NCBI GenBank assembly: GCA_934217675.1
Contig: CAKQCV010000075.1
Location: forward strand, 1 to 11,370
DNA: 11,370 nt
Origin: an uncultured Prevotella sp.
GTDB taxonomy: Bacteria > Bacteroidota > Bacteroidia > Bacteroidales > Bacteroidaceae
Direction: 5' to 3'
The translations under genes were made by a program, and so were the position numbers. This document shows positions 1 through 6,647 of the stretch, in pieces (the stretch's first letter is position 1; each line of letters begins with the position of its first letter). The notes under the pieces were generated by a model, which had not been told where the DNA came from, searched no databases, and saw only the letters and a list, made by a program, of their open reading frames with translations.

Positions 1-555
1 ATATAGAGGAGACTGTGCTGTTACGCCGACATCACCGAGAGAGTTGGTGTCACGAATCTTGATTGACGCATTGTCGCCAGGACGGCTGTCGCCACCACTC
101 ACGCTAACACCATTGACAAGACCCTCGAGCATGCTTGCCAAACCACCACTTGAGAGGTCTTGTAGCTCATTCATGTCAACAGTTCCTACAGAACCAGTCA
201 AGTGTGCTTTTTTCTGTACACCATAACCAACAACGACAACTTCGTCGAGGTTTTGAGAATCCTCTTTCAGTTGGGTTTTGCCACCAGGTGTAACCGTCTG
301 TGGCAGATATCCGATATATGATATAGTAACCTTTGTGCCCTTAGGAGCCGTGATAGAGTAATTTCCGTCAAGGTCAGTAATAACACCAACGTTGTCGCCT
401 TTTGCACCGACAACGCGCACTGAAGCACCGATGATAGGTTCTCCATTTTGGTCAACCACCGTACCCTTTATAGTTTGGTTCTGCTGTGCATATATAGGCG
501 TAGAAACCAAAGCCATGCAGCCGAAGCATAAACTGATAATGGTTTTTCTTTTCAT
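1..555 (-). CDS. SusC/RagA-family TonB-linked outer membrane transporter, N-terminal part (runs off left edge)
   Basis: The start codon is at 553-555 and the frame stays open to base 1, giving 185 residues of a protein that is usually about 1,000 long. Residues 1-23 are a signal peptide ending in TPIYA. Residues about 28-100 are a carboxypeptidase-regulatory-like beta-sandwich domain (GTVVDQNGEPIIGASV and DLDGNYSI). The TonB-box region DEVVVVGYG is at 104-112, followed by the start of the plug domain (LTGSVGTV, then LASMLEGLVNGVSVSGG). This family forms the outer-membrane channel that imports oligosaccharides with a SusD lipoprotein lid, powered by TonB. A susD gene would be expected beyond the left edge but cannot be seen. 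The gene follows the beta-helix lipoprotein gene by 35 bases on the same strand, so the two are probably co-transcribed. Its substrate cannot be read from this fragment. Confidence 0.95.
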   Translation of the reverse strand, partial: MKRKTIISLCFGCMALVSTPIYAQQNQTIKGTVVDQNGEPIIGASVRVVGAKGDNVGVITDLDGNYSITAPKGTKVTISYIGYLPQTVTPGGKTQLKEDSQNLDEVVVVGYGVQKKAHLTGSVGTVDMNELQDLSSGGLASMLEGLVNGVSVSGGDSRPGDNASIKIRDTNSLGDVGVTAQSPLY

Positions 556-590
556 ATTATGTGTCTTTTGTTTTTCGGTTAATTTTTTAT

Positions 591-2048
591 TTATTTAAGC
601 CAACGTGGGTCGCCAGTCTTGCGGCTCAGCTGTGTTGCTCCGCTCACGGTAAAGTCGCCGTTTGCTGCATCTTTGAAACCAGGATCTTCTTCGATTGCGG
701 TTCCGCTCATGTCGTAAGGGTCTACAATTCCGTTTACGCTTTCAAACTCTCCATCAAACATATAAGTGTTGTTGTCAAATGTTACTTGTCCGTCAGGATA
801 GTTAGAAGCTCCTCGTCCGCCCATTATGCGTCGTGCTATTTCTTTGTTTCCGCAATTTACGAATATGTTGTTAGTAACATTGAATATAGAGTATTTCTGT
901 CCGTTGAAGCCGGAATAGTTTGCCCATTGACCTGCTTTGGCTATATTGTAGAATGTTGAATTTTGGAATGTAACATATTGTTTATTGTATCCGGCACGGT
1001 CAGCACGTCCGCTATTGTTGTATTGAACAAAGTATTTGGCATCAGCATCACCTGCATTCCACATTGTAGAGTTCTTTACGCTTAGTGTGTTTGCATAACC
1101 GGCTTTGAAATAGACAATGGCGTTTCCTGCTATGTTTGTTGCAGCACTGCTCGTCAGTTTAATGACACAGTTCGTTATAACCAGCGACTCAAGACAATAT
1201 TTTTGGTTGTTGTCGTAAACGAGATTGTTGTTCACTCCTGTTATTTTGCATCCGTTCAGTGTCAATGCTCCAAGAATATTGTAGTAGTCACCTTTTCCTG
1301 TTGCTGCCTTTATGCTTTCATCAGGTGTGTCAGAAAGTGCTATAACAGGATTTTCTGATTGTGAGGCATCGATGTCTACATATTTTATGGTAAACAGTGT
1401 GCCGGTCTTTATGCTAACCTTTCCAGTAAATGTAATTTTGGCGTGGTTATCCGAACTTGTGGTTCGCAGTGCTACACGTTTGTTTCCAAAATCAATATTT
1501 TCGGAAAGAGTGTAATTTGCACCAGGTTGCAAGTCGTAATAAAGCATTTCTGTTGTTGCTTCATCCGGAACAGGATTCTCTTTAAAGTATGTTGCCAAAT
1601 CACCAGCTGGTATTGTTTGGAACGATGCGCTAAATGTGTTGAAAGTCTTCTCCACAGCTTCTGTTCCCTTGTTGTTCTTTTCTTTGTTCTCAAGTACAGC
1701 AAGTGAGAGCTTGTAGTTCATGTCCTCTTCGCGCTTTGTTGCAAACGAGATACCGTCAATAAGCGTGTCTTTTACAACCTCATTGTTATCTGTATTTGTT
1801 AAGATTGCATGATAGCCTCCGGCACCGTATACTATCGGCCAACTGATAGTCTGCATGCTTCCGTCTGTGCTCGGTGTGATTTTTATGTCATCGACAGATG
1901 GCGCTTCAAGCTGTGTGTTATACACTCCACTGTCGAAACTCTCATCATCGAAGCCATCCTGTGCACAGGACACCATCGTTAGCGCTCCACCAGCAAGGCA
2001 TAGAATTCCCCAAGTCTTGCAATGTAGTGATAATTGTTTTGTTGTCAT
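591..2048 (-). CDS. Surface lipoprotein with fibronectin-like and beta-helix domains (DUF4957/DUF5123-like)
   Basis: This 485-residue protein begins with a lipoprotein signal ending at Cys28 (LTMVSC). Acidic residues follow the Cys (AQDGFDDE), as in Bacteroidetes lipoproteins sent to the cell surface. Residues about 45-145 resemble a fibronectin type III fold (APSVDDIKITPS and ISWPIVYGAGGYHAIL). From about 165 to the end, short Asn- and Thr-rich strands repeat in a right-handed beta-helix pattern, with phrases such as LVITNCVIKL and VTFQNSTFYNI. The tail ends in GDPRWLK, a form I recall for DUF5123 proteins. Proteins of this type occur in pectin and other glycan utilization loci and are thought to bind polysaccharide; I see no clear lyase active site. 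The gene comes first, before susC, whereas such accessory proteins more often follow susC and susD. Family names are from memory of sequence style, not from a search. Confidence 0.85.
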   Translation of the reverse strand: MTTKQLSLHCKTWGILCLAGGALTMVSCAQDGFDDESFDSGVYNTQLEAPSVDDIKITPSTDGSMQTISWPIVYGAGGYHAILTNTDNNEVVKDTLIDGISFATKREEDMNYKLSLAVLENKEKNNKGTEAVEKTFNTFSASFQTIPAGDLATYFKENPVPDEATTEMLYYDLQPGANYTLSENIDFGNKRVALRTTSSDNHAKITFTGKVSIKTGTLFTIKYVDIDASQSENPVIALSDTPDESIKAATGKGDYYNILGALTLNGCKITGVNNNLVYDNNQKYCLESLVITNCVIKLTSSAATNIAGNAIVYFKAGYANTLSVKNSTMWNAGDADAKYFVQYNNSGRADRAGYNKQYVTFQNSTFYNIAKAGQWANYSGFNGQKYSIFNVTNNIFVNCGNKEIARRIMGGRGASNYPDGQVTFDNNTYMFDGEFESVNGIVDPYDMSGTAIEEDPGFKDAANGDFTVSGATQLSRKTGDPRWLK

Positions 2049-2138
2049 AAATTAAACTTTAAAGTTATTTGATTTTGTTAGTGTTTAAAATTCTATTTTT
2101 GTAGTGCATTTTTTGGTCTAAAGTTTTTGTTGTAACAA

Positions 2139-2176
2139 TAGATTATGCACAATTTTTGGTTGTTGTAGATTATGCA
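2139..2176. repeat. 11-base direct repeat, possible regulator binding site
   Basis: TAGATTATGCA occurs at 2139-2149 and exactly again at 2166-2176, with starts 27 bases apart. Both copies are followed by a T-rich stretch (ACAATTTTTGG and TGTTTTTG). A looser relative, TGCATTTTTTGG, begins at 2106. Glycan-utilization operons in Bacteroidetes are commonly controlled by hybrid two-component or ECF-type regulators, and paired direct repeats would suit a dimeric DNA-binding protein. No regulator gene is present in the window, so the role is inferred from position upstream of the lipoprotein-susC operon. Confidence 0.4.
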
Positions 2177-2204
2177 TGTTTTTGTTTGACATATTTAATA
2201 TATG

Positions 2205-2212
2205 CAAAGTTA
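2205..2212 (-). promoter_or_regulatory. Candidate promoter -7 box for the lipoprotein-susC operon
   Basis: On the minus strand this reads TAACTTTG, a full match to the Bacteroidetes -7 motif TAnnTTTG. Transcription would begin near 2198, leaving a leader of about 150 bases before the start codon at 2048. I find no clear -33 TTTG at the expected distance, which weakens the call but is common for activator-dependent promoters. Confidence 0.4.
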
Positions 2213-2248
2213 TATATATTTTTTATATTAAAAAAACATTTAATGTAA

Positions 2249-2256
2249 TAACTTTG
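2249..2256 (+). promoter_or_regulatory. Candidate plus-strand promoter -7 box
   Basis: TAACTTTG matches TAnnTTTG on the plus strand. It points toward the 57-codon ORF beginning at 2349. With the minus-strand box at 2205-2212 it forms a 9-base perfect inverted repeat (CAAAGTTAT and ATAACTTTG) with 34 bases between the arms. No -33 element is evident, so it could instead be half of an operator. Confidence 0.3.
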
Positions 2257-2348
2257 TCTTGGGTAAAAAAATATGAAAGATAATTGTAATGCAGGTTTTC
2301 TTTTTGATATACGATAACGTTTGTATTTTTAATCTTCAGGTATAAAAA

Positions 2349-2522
2349 ATGGTGCAAAATCAGCATACAATAATTTATCCAAAAGGTATTGATGCTATTT
2401 GTTCCTACCTTTCGGATAAATGTAATACTTTATACCGTTATTGTTTCTGCTACTTTACAAAGAGAAAGACAGAAATAGATACACTTATTAAAAATAATAC
2501 AGATGCTATCATATCTTATTGA
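2349..2522 (+). CDS. Doubtful 57-residue ORF, function unknown
   Basis: The frame runs from ATG at 2349-2351 to TGA at 2520-2522. An in-frame TAA at 2343-2345 rules out a longer N-terminus. The product begins MVQNQHTIIYPKG and has a cysteine- and aromatic-rich centre (YRYCFCYF) followed by a charged, helix-like end (KRKTEIDTLIKNN). It has no signal peptide or membrane segment and I do not recognise a family. In favour of a gene are the long surrounding gap and a plus-strand TAACTTTG box about 90 bases upstream. Against it, a strong inverted repeat lies inside the frame, which may mean the DNA is kept for RNA structure. It could also be a fragment of a decayed gene. Confidence 0.25.
   Translation: MVQNQHTIIYPKGIDAICSYLSDKCNTLYRYCFCYFTKRKTEIDTLIKNNTDAIISY
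2373..2421. repeat. 16-base inverted repeat (stem-loop)
   Basis: The left arm ATTTATCCAAAAGGTA (2373-2388) and the right arm TACCTTTCGGATAAAT (2406-2421) are complementary except at one position and enclose a 17-base loop. In plus-strand RNA the odd position is an A-C mismatch; in minus-strand RNA it becomes a G-U pair, so the stem is complete only in a minus-strand transcript. A minus-strand promoter-like box lies upstream at 2532-2539. No T-run follows either arm, so it does not look like a simple terminator. Confidence 0.55.
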
Positions 2523-2531
2523 TTTTTGTTG

Positions 2532-2539
2532 CAAATATA
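2532..2539 (-). promoter_or_regulatory. Candidate minus-strand promoter -7 box
   Basis: The minus strand reads TATATTTG, matching TAnnTTTG. A transcript from here would cross the inverted repeat at 2373-2421 and head toward the lipoprotein gene about 480 bases away. In DNA this rich in A and T the motif can arise by chance, and no -33 element is clear. Confidence 0.2.
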
Positions 2540-2631
2540 TGAATTAAAGTGTTATATTGTTCTTTTTTACTTGATAATTGTTACTTTATTTACCAATTTT
2601 TCTTCAATCATAACAAATATTTGCATAACGG

Positions 2632-3804
2632 TTATGTTTTCTTCAGTGTGACAACAACAATTTCTCCAGGACAACCGAATCTAAAAGGTGCAAATCCACC
2701 AAGTCCTGTGCTAACGTTTATTGCTCTGTCTCCAATGTAAAACATTCCTCCCCATTGTTTATAAAGAAGAGATGCTGGAGACCAGCCGAAAATTTTTATT
2801 TGTCCTGCATGGGTATGTCCACTTAATGTAAGTTGTGCTGTGGAATGAGGTAGAATATCACTTTCCCAACTTGTTGGGTCATGCTGAAGCATTAGAATAA
2901 AAGCCCCTTTTGTTGTTATGCCATCCAGAGTTTTTTTTATGTCCCCTTTATTGGGAACTTTTTTGCTGTTTCCTTCGTATTCCATGCCTGCAACGACAAT
3001 AGAATCGTTATTGCGACGTATTCTTATATTCTCATTCATCAGAAGCTTCCATCCCATATTCTTCTGTATTTGCACCATTTTTTTGCAATTCTCCTCTCTT
3101 GTCTTGTCGTCAGCATCGAGATAATAGGCATAATCGTGATTTCCAAGCACTGATACAACTCCGTCTTTTCCGCGCAGACAACTAAGTAGGGCTTCGTGGG
3201 GAACAATCTCTGATGGAGTCATATTTTGTAAATCTCCAGTAAATACAACAAGATCAGCCTTTTGTTTGTTGATGCTGTCAACAGCAGCCTTCAGTATATG
3301 TTCTCTTGATGCTGAATAAGTACCTACATGAGCATCGCTGAACTGAACTATTCTATATCCGTCAAAATTGTCAGGCAAATCTTTAGAGTAAAAAACAACA
3401 TGCCTTACTTCTATTTTGCTAAACCCTAAAGTATATCCGTAAACTGTTATCATTGCTGTTAAAAATCCAATAGTTGCTCCTATCGGATTTCCCCAGTTTG
3501 TTTTAGTGTGGTGAAATTCACAGTGTTGCCATCCCAGAAATGAGCATACAGTAAATATAAACTTAGGTAAAGCCCATAATCCGAGTAGTAATAAATACCA
3601 ATTCAGCCAATCTGTATCTTGAGGTGCAAAACTTTTGGTTGATGCCAGTGATATACTGTATGCAAGCATAAAAATGCTTTGTATAAACCATGCTGTTCTT
3701 TTTGCCTTTCTGTTTCGACGAGTGTGTCGCAACAGATGTCTGTCAACATACACATCTGATATGATGAGCAACAACACTATAGGTATGATAATTCTTGCAA
3801 TCAT
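2632..3804 (-). CDS. Membrane-anchored calcineurin-like metallophosphoesterase
   Basis: This 390-residue protein has an N-terminal half with hydrophobic segments at about 3-18, 38-54, 68-90 and 108-128, so it is held in the inner membrane. The C-terminal half has the complete set of metallophosphoesterase motifs: D157-x-H159 (FSDAHVG), GD at 190-191, GNHD at 221-224, H308 (LQHD) and GHTHAG at 329-334. These residues bind two metal ions and hydrolyse phosphoester bonds. The arrangement resembles the YkuE/YaeI group, whose substrates are mostly unknown; lipid-linked phosphates are plausible given the anchor, but this is inference. The gene begins 17 bases after the dihydroorotase stop on the same strand, so the two are very likely co-transcribed. 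Confidence 0.93.
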   Translation of the reverse strand: MIARIIIPIVLLLIISDVYVDRHLLRHTRRNRKAKRTAWFIQSIFMLAYSISLASTKSFAPQDTDWLNWYLLLLGLWALPKFIFTVCSFLGWQHCEFHHTKTNWGNPIGATIGFLTAMITVYGYTLGFSKIEVRHVVFYSKDLPDNFDGYRIVQFSDAHVGTYSASREHILKAAVDSINKQKADLVVFTGDLQNMTPSEIVPHEALLSCLRGKDGVVSVLGNHDYAYYLDADDKTREENCKKMVQIQKNMGWKLLMNENIRIRRNNDSIVVAGMEYEGNSKKVPNKGDIKKTLDGITTKGAFILMLQHDPTSWESDILPHSTAQLTLSGHTHAGQIKIFGWSPASLLYKQWGGMFYIGDRAINVSTGLGGFAPFRFGCPGEIVVVTLKKT

Positions 3805-3821
3805 ATATTGTTTTTTTTTAT

Positions 3822-5180
3822 TTATTTTCTAAATGACAGCCTTTCGCCATGACATTCATTATCAAATACTCCGTTGTTTAATATATGTTGACCGTTGCAG
3901 AACGTGTGTTCAACTTTCCAATTGAAAGTTTTCCCTTCCAACGGGCTCCATTTGCATTTACTCTGTATGCAATCTTTTGTAACAGTCCATTTACTGTTAG
4001 GTCTTACTATTGTCAAATCGGCTTTGTATCCATTTCTGACGAAGCCTCTTTCATCAATGTTGAACAGCAATGCAGGATTGTGACACATAAGTTCTACAAG
4101 CCTTTCTATTGTTATCACTCCTTCATCAACGAGACTCAGCATTGCAACGAGCGAGAATTGAAGCATTGGCATTCCAGACATGGCTTTACAACATCCTCCT
4201 TGTTTCTCTGACAGCAAGTGCGGTGCATGGTCAGTTCCTATTACAGCGATTTTCCCGGTAGAGAGAGCTTTGCGTAGTGCATTTCTGTCTTTTTTCCCTT
4301 TTATTGCAGGGTTGCATTTTATCTTTGCCCCTAATGTGTCGTAATCGTCGGATGAGAACATTATATGTGCAACAGTTGCTTCAGCTGTAATCTTAGGGAA
4401 CTCCTTGCCAGATAAAATGTCTTTTTCATCAAACTGTTCAAACAGTTCCAGTTCTTTGGCTGTTGTAAGGTGTGCCACATGAAGTCTCGAACCATATTCT
4501 TTGGCAAGTGCAACTGCAAGCTTTGTTGATTGCCAACAAGCTTCTTCACTACGGATTTCAGGATGGTGCTCTATTGACGGATCATCTCCGTACATTAGTT
4601 TTGCCTTCGATATATTTTCGTTTATAATTGATGTTTCTTCACAGTGTGTCATTATTGGCAAATCTGTTTTGCTGAATATTTGTCGTAGAGCTTCTTCATG
4701 ATCAACAAGCATGTTACCCGTTGATGAGCCCATAAATAACTTTATTCCAGGCACAAGATGCTTGTCAACTTGTATTAGCTCATTTATATTATTGTTTGTT
4801 GCTCCGATAAAGAAAGAGTAATTAACGTGGCTTTTCTTTTCTGCTTCTTTAAATTTATTATTCAAATCTGCCAGTGTCGTAGTTTGCGGCTTTGTATTTG
4901 GCATATCAAAATATGATGTGACTCCACCGTATGCTGCAGCTTTACTTTCTGTTTCCATGTCTGCCTTGTGTGTAAGCCCAGGATCTCTAAAGTGAACGTG
5001 GTCGTCAATAACTCCAGGTATTAGAAAACATCCTGTAGCGTCAATTACTTTGTCAACTGTGCATCCAAATTTTTCTGCTTCTTTTGTTATATTGACAATT
5101 CTGTCGTTTTCAATGATTACAGCAGCTTTTATTTGTTTGCCTTCATTTACTATTGTAGCTCCTTTTATTAATGTTCTCAT
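3822..5180 (-). CDS. pyrC: Dihydroorotase
   Basis: This 452-residue cyclic amidohydrolase has the dihydroorotase signature. It would interconvert N-carbamoyl-L-aspartate and dihydroorotate, the third step of pyrimidine synthesis, in the cytoplasm. Visible active-site residues are H61 and H63 (DHVHFRDPG), R65, N95 (DMPNT), K147 (GIKLFMGSSTG, the lysine normally carboxylated to bridge two zinc ions), H179 (MTHCEE), H237 (HVAHLTT) and D317 (GTDHAPH). The set is complete, so the enzyme should be active. Length is normal for the class I type. Allantoinase and hydantoinase are related alternatives, but the FRDPG and TDHAPH motifs favour dihydroorotase. An upstream stem-loop at 5204-5255 ends 23 bases before the start codon and could control expression. 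I saw no good promoter box between that stem-loop and the gene. Confidence 0.95.
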   Translation of the reverse strand: MRTLIKGATIVNEGKQIKAAVIIENDRIVNITKEAEKFGCTVDKVIDATGCFLIPGVIDDHVHFRDPGLTHKADMETESKAAAYGGVTSYFDMPNTKPQTTTLADLNNKFKEAEKKSHVNYSFFIGATNNNINELIQVDKHLVPGIKLFMGSSTGNMLVDHEEALRQIFSKTDLPIMTHCEETSIINENISKAKLMYGDDPSIEHHPEIRSEEACWQSTKLAVALAKEYGSRLHVAHLTTAKELELFEQFDEKDILSGKEFPKITAEATVAHIMFSSDDYDTLGAKIKCNPAIKGKKDRNALRKALSTGKIAVIGTDHAPHLLSEKQGGCCKAMSGMPMLQFSLVAMLSLVDEGVITIERLVELMCHNPALLFNIDERGFVRNGYKADLTIVRPNSKWTVTKDCIQSKCKWSPLEGKTFNWKVEHTFCNGQHILNNGVFDNECHGERLSFRK

Positions 5181-5203
5181 GATTTTTGTTTTTATATAAA
5201 AAT

Positions 5204-5255
5204 AAAATGTAGAACTGTTTCAGCTGATATATAGTTGCAAACAATTCTACATTTT
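5204..5255 (-). terminator. Terminator-like or attenuator-like stem-loop before dihydroorotase gene
   Basis: The arms AAAATGTAGAACTGTTT (5204-5220) and AAACAATTCTACATTTT (5239-5255) are complementary at 16 of 17 positions around an 18-base loop. Read on the minus strand, the stem is followed by a T-rich stretch (ATTTTTATAT), as in an intrinsic terminator. It lies in the 110-base gap between the DUF4369 gene and the dihydroorotase gene. The stem is AT-rich, so termination may be partial, which would fit either tuning of downstream expression or attenuation. Confidence 0.6.
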
Positions 5256-5290
5256 CTTGTATTCTTTTAATATGTAAGTATATTATATAT

Positions 5291-6097
5291 TTATTTTTCA
5301 CCTTCCTGACTAGGCTGAGCCAATTCATTAGGTGTTGGTGCCTGTTGTGATGCATCTGTAGCAGGAGGCATTTGTGGTTGCGTATCCTCAGATGTTGCCA
5401 TTCCGTTCATTATATTTTGGTTTTGCTGAGCTTTTTCGTAATAATCCTTCACGTATGGATCATTCTTGAAGTTATCAGTTGCTTTACTCATAATGTCTTC
5501 AATCCAAGGTGCGAGTTCTGGATACCTGTTACCTGCAGTCATCATGAAAAATACTCCAGGTCCAAGCACGTTATCAAAATTCTCGACAATAAATGATGTG
5601 ACAAGCTTGTCTTCTTTCTCAGCAATGTTTTGTGCCTCTTGTGCAAGTCGAGCATTTGTGATATTTTCATCTTCTCCGTTCATGATAGCCTGACTTTGTT
5701 TATGTCCAAGCTCATTCATTTGTGTTTCCAGTTGATTGTATTTCTCAATAAATTTGGAGAGTTTGTCGTTTAGCGGTGTGCCAGACACTTTTTGTTGCCC
5801 GTTGTCAATCTTGATAGATATATCTCCCTGTTCCAGAACAACTGGCATTATGCTCTCGTCATCCATGAAAAGAGTAACAAGCTTTGTTGAGTCAAGAGGA
5901 CCGTTAAAGTTAAACTGTCCGTGCACAACATCACAAGAGTCTATATTTTTCATGTCGCTGTTGCTGTATGCTTTTAGATACAGCATTTTTCCATCAAGTG
6001 TGGAAACATCTGAAGTTCCTTTTATGTCGTATGAGCCTTTACATGACATTTGCGTCATGGTGGCAATCACGATGAGAGCGTAAAATAATTTGTTCAT
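5291..6097 (-). CDS. DUF4369-like lipoprotein without a thioredoxin domain
   Basis: This 268-residue protein has a short signal segment ending in QMSC, with Cys19 as the likely lipid-bearing residue; the lipobox is weak but common for Bacteroidetes. Residues about 22-115 look like the DUF4369 beta-sandwich domain (YDIKGTSDVSTLDGKMLYLKAY, split across residues 23-44, and the later VVLEQGDISIKI). In many relatives this domain precedes a TlpA-type thioredoxin. Here it is followed by a helical region (about 108-222) rich in Glu and Gln and then a low-complexity tail of Gln, Pro, Ser and Thr (about 225-268). No CxxC motif is present, so redox activity is unlikely. Role unknown; it probably acts in the periplasm or at a membrane surface. 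A promoter-like box sits 23 bases upstream. Confidence 0.85.
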   Translation of the reverse strand: MNKLFYALIVIATMTQMSCKGSYDIKGTSDVSTLDGKMLYLKAYSNSDMKNIDSCDVVHGQFNFNGPLDSTKLVTLFMDDESIMPVVLEQGDISIKIDNGQQKVSGTPLNDKLSKFIEKYNQLETQMNELGHKQSQAIMNGEDENITNARLAQEAQNIAEKEDKLVTSFIVENFDNVLGPGVFFMMTAGNRYPELAPWIEDIMSKATDNFKNDPYVKDYYEKAQQNQNIMNGMATSEDTQPQMPPATDASQQAPTPNELAQPSQEGEK

Positions 6098-6119
6098 ATT
6101 CTGTTTTCGTAATACTATA

Positions 6120-6127
6120 CAAATGTA
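6120..6127 (-). promoter_or_regulatory. Candidate promoter -7 box for the DUF4369 lipoprotein gene
   Basis: The minus strand reads TACATTTG, matching TAnnTTTG. Transcription would start near 6113, giving a leader of about 16 bases before the start codon at 6097. It lies in the 112-base gap after the membrane protein gene and could begin a transcript continuing into the dihydroorotase and phosphoesterase genes. No clear -33 element was found. Confidence 0.45.
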
Positions 6128-6209
6128 ATATGTATTGTTGAAGTGTGGAAATTAGTTCATGTAATTTAAAACAACACTAAGTTATTTTAGCTTTTTTTTG
6201 TCCATTTTG

Positions 6210-6647
6210 TCAATTTCCCACATTGTTAGATTCTTGTTTGCGCAATTCTGATGATATTCTCATTGAGGAATATAACTGCAGAATTGCAGCCACGAGAAGT
6301 GCTACAACCCAGTTGTTATGTATATAATTAACGTAAGCATTGTATCCGTCTATTCCCATTTTCATGAAATATGGAAATATAAAATGATATGAATTCTCTA
6401 TCATTAGCACTGCTGCCAGGATAAAAAAAGCACAACCTGTGAGCATGATTTTTCTCAACCTTCGCAGCGTTGTATCCGTTCCCTCGTATTTTTGCATTAT
6501 CTGCATTGCTGCAAACATAACTGTTCCTGGTGTGAATATCATTGGTGCTATAAAATGTTCTCCAAAAACATACAGTCCTGCACCAATTACCATCAGACAA
6601 GCACCAATTAGCATTATTATGCTTTGTAGTTTATTCAGTTGTTTCAT
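6210..6647 (-). CDS. Small multi-spanning membrane protein, function unknown
   Basis: I choose the ATG at 6645-6647, giving 145 residues (MKQLNKLQSI...). It overlaps the end of the divIC-like gene by 17 bases, a layout typical of translational coupling. An earlier in-frame ATG at 6701 is possible but would add 18 polar residues and overlap the upstream gene by 71 bases. Four hydrophobic segments are visible at about 9-29, 33-50, 67-83 and 113-126. A basic loop (TLRRLRK) lies after the second and a polar tail (SELRKQESNN) ends the protein. No catalytic motif is seen. Position directly after divIC suggests a shared transcript but does not prove a division role. Confidence 0.75.
   Translation of the reverse strand: MKQLNKLQSIIMLIGACLMVIGAGLYVFGEHFIAPMIFTPGTVMFAAMQIMQKYEGTDTTLRRLRKIMLTGCAFFILAAVLMIENSYHFIFPYFMKMGIDGYNAYVNYIHNNWVVALLVAAILQLYSSMRISSELRKQESNNVGN

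Larger units (their letters stand above)
2049..2631. other. 583-base AT-rich intergenic control region
   Basis: This gap lies between the first gene of the glycan-uptake operon, which reads leftward, and the 3' end of the metallophosphoesterase gene. It contains promoter-like boxes on both strands, an 11-base direct repeat, a 16-base inverted repeat and a 57-codon plus-strand ORF, each listed separately. A 12-base palindrome, AACTTTAAAGTT, at 2055-2066 lies just upstream of the lipoprotein start codon. I see no tRNA, no transposase remnant and no regulator gene. The gap is long for this compact segment, which suggests regulatory DNA, a small RNA or a decayed gene. Confidence 0.6.

Noticed and set aside
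561..959. Plus-strand ORF of 132 codons
   Set aside because: It lies wholly opposite the end of the beta-helix lipoprotein gene, has no recognisable domain and no promoter box, and is a shadow of that gene.
2186..2214. TTGACA at 2186-2191 followed by a TATA-like stretch, resembling an E. coli promoter
   Set aside because: Bacteroidetes primary sigma factors use TTTG and TAnnTTTG instead, and such matches arise easily in AT-rich DNA.
2273..2317. 14-codon plus-strand ORF that might be a leader peptide
   Set aside because: It is too short to judge, with no run of regulatory codons and no terminator after it.
2624..2636. Palindrome CATAACGGTTATG at the end of the metallophosphoesterase gene
   Set aside because: It is short, partly coding and not followed by a T-run in the direction of transcription, so it is not a credible terminator.
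5143..5355. Minus-strand ORF of 70 codons across the dihydroorotase leader
   Set aside because: It overlaps the ends of two real genes in another frame and runs through the stem-loop, and its composition is that of AT-rich noncoding DNA.
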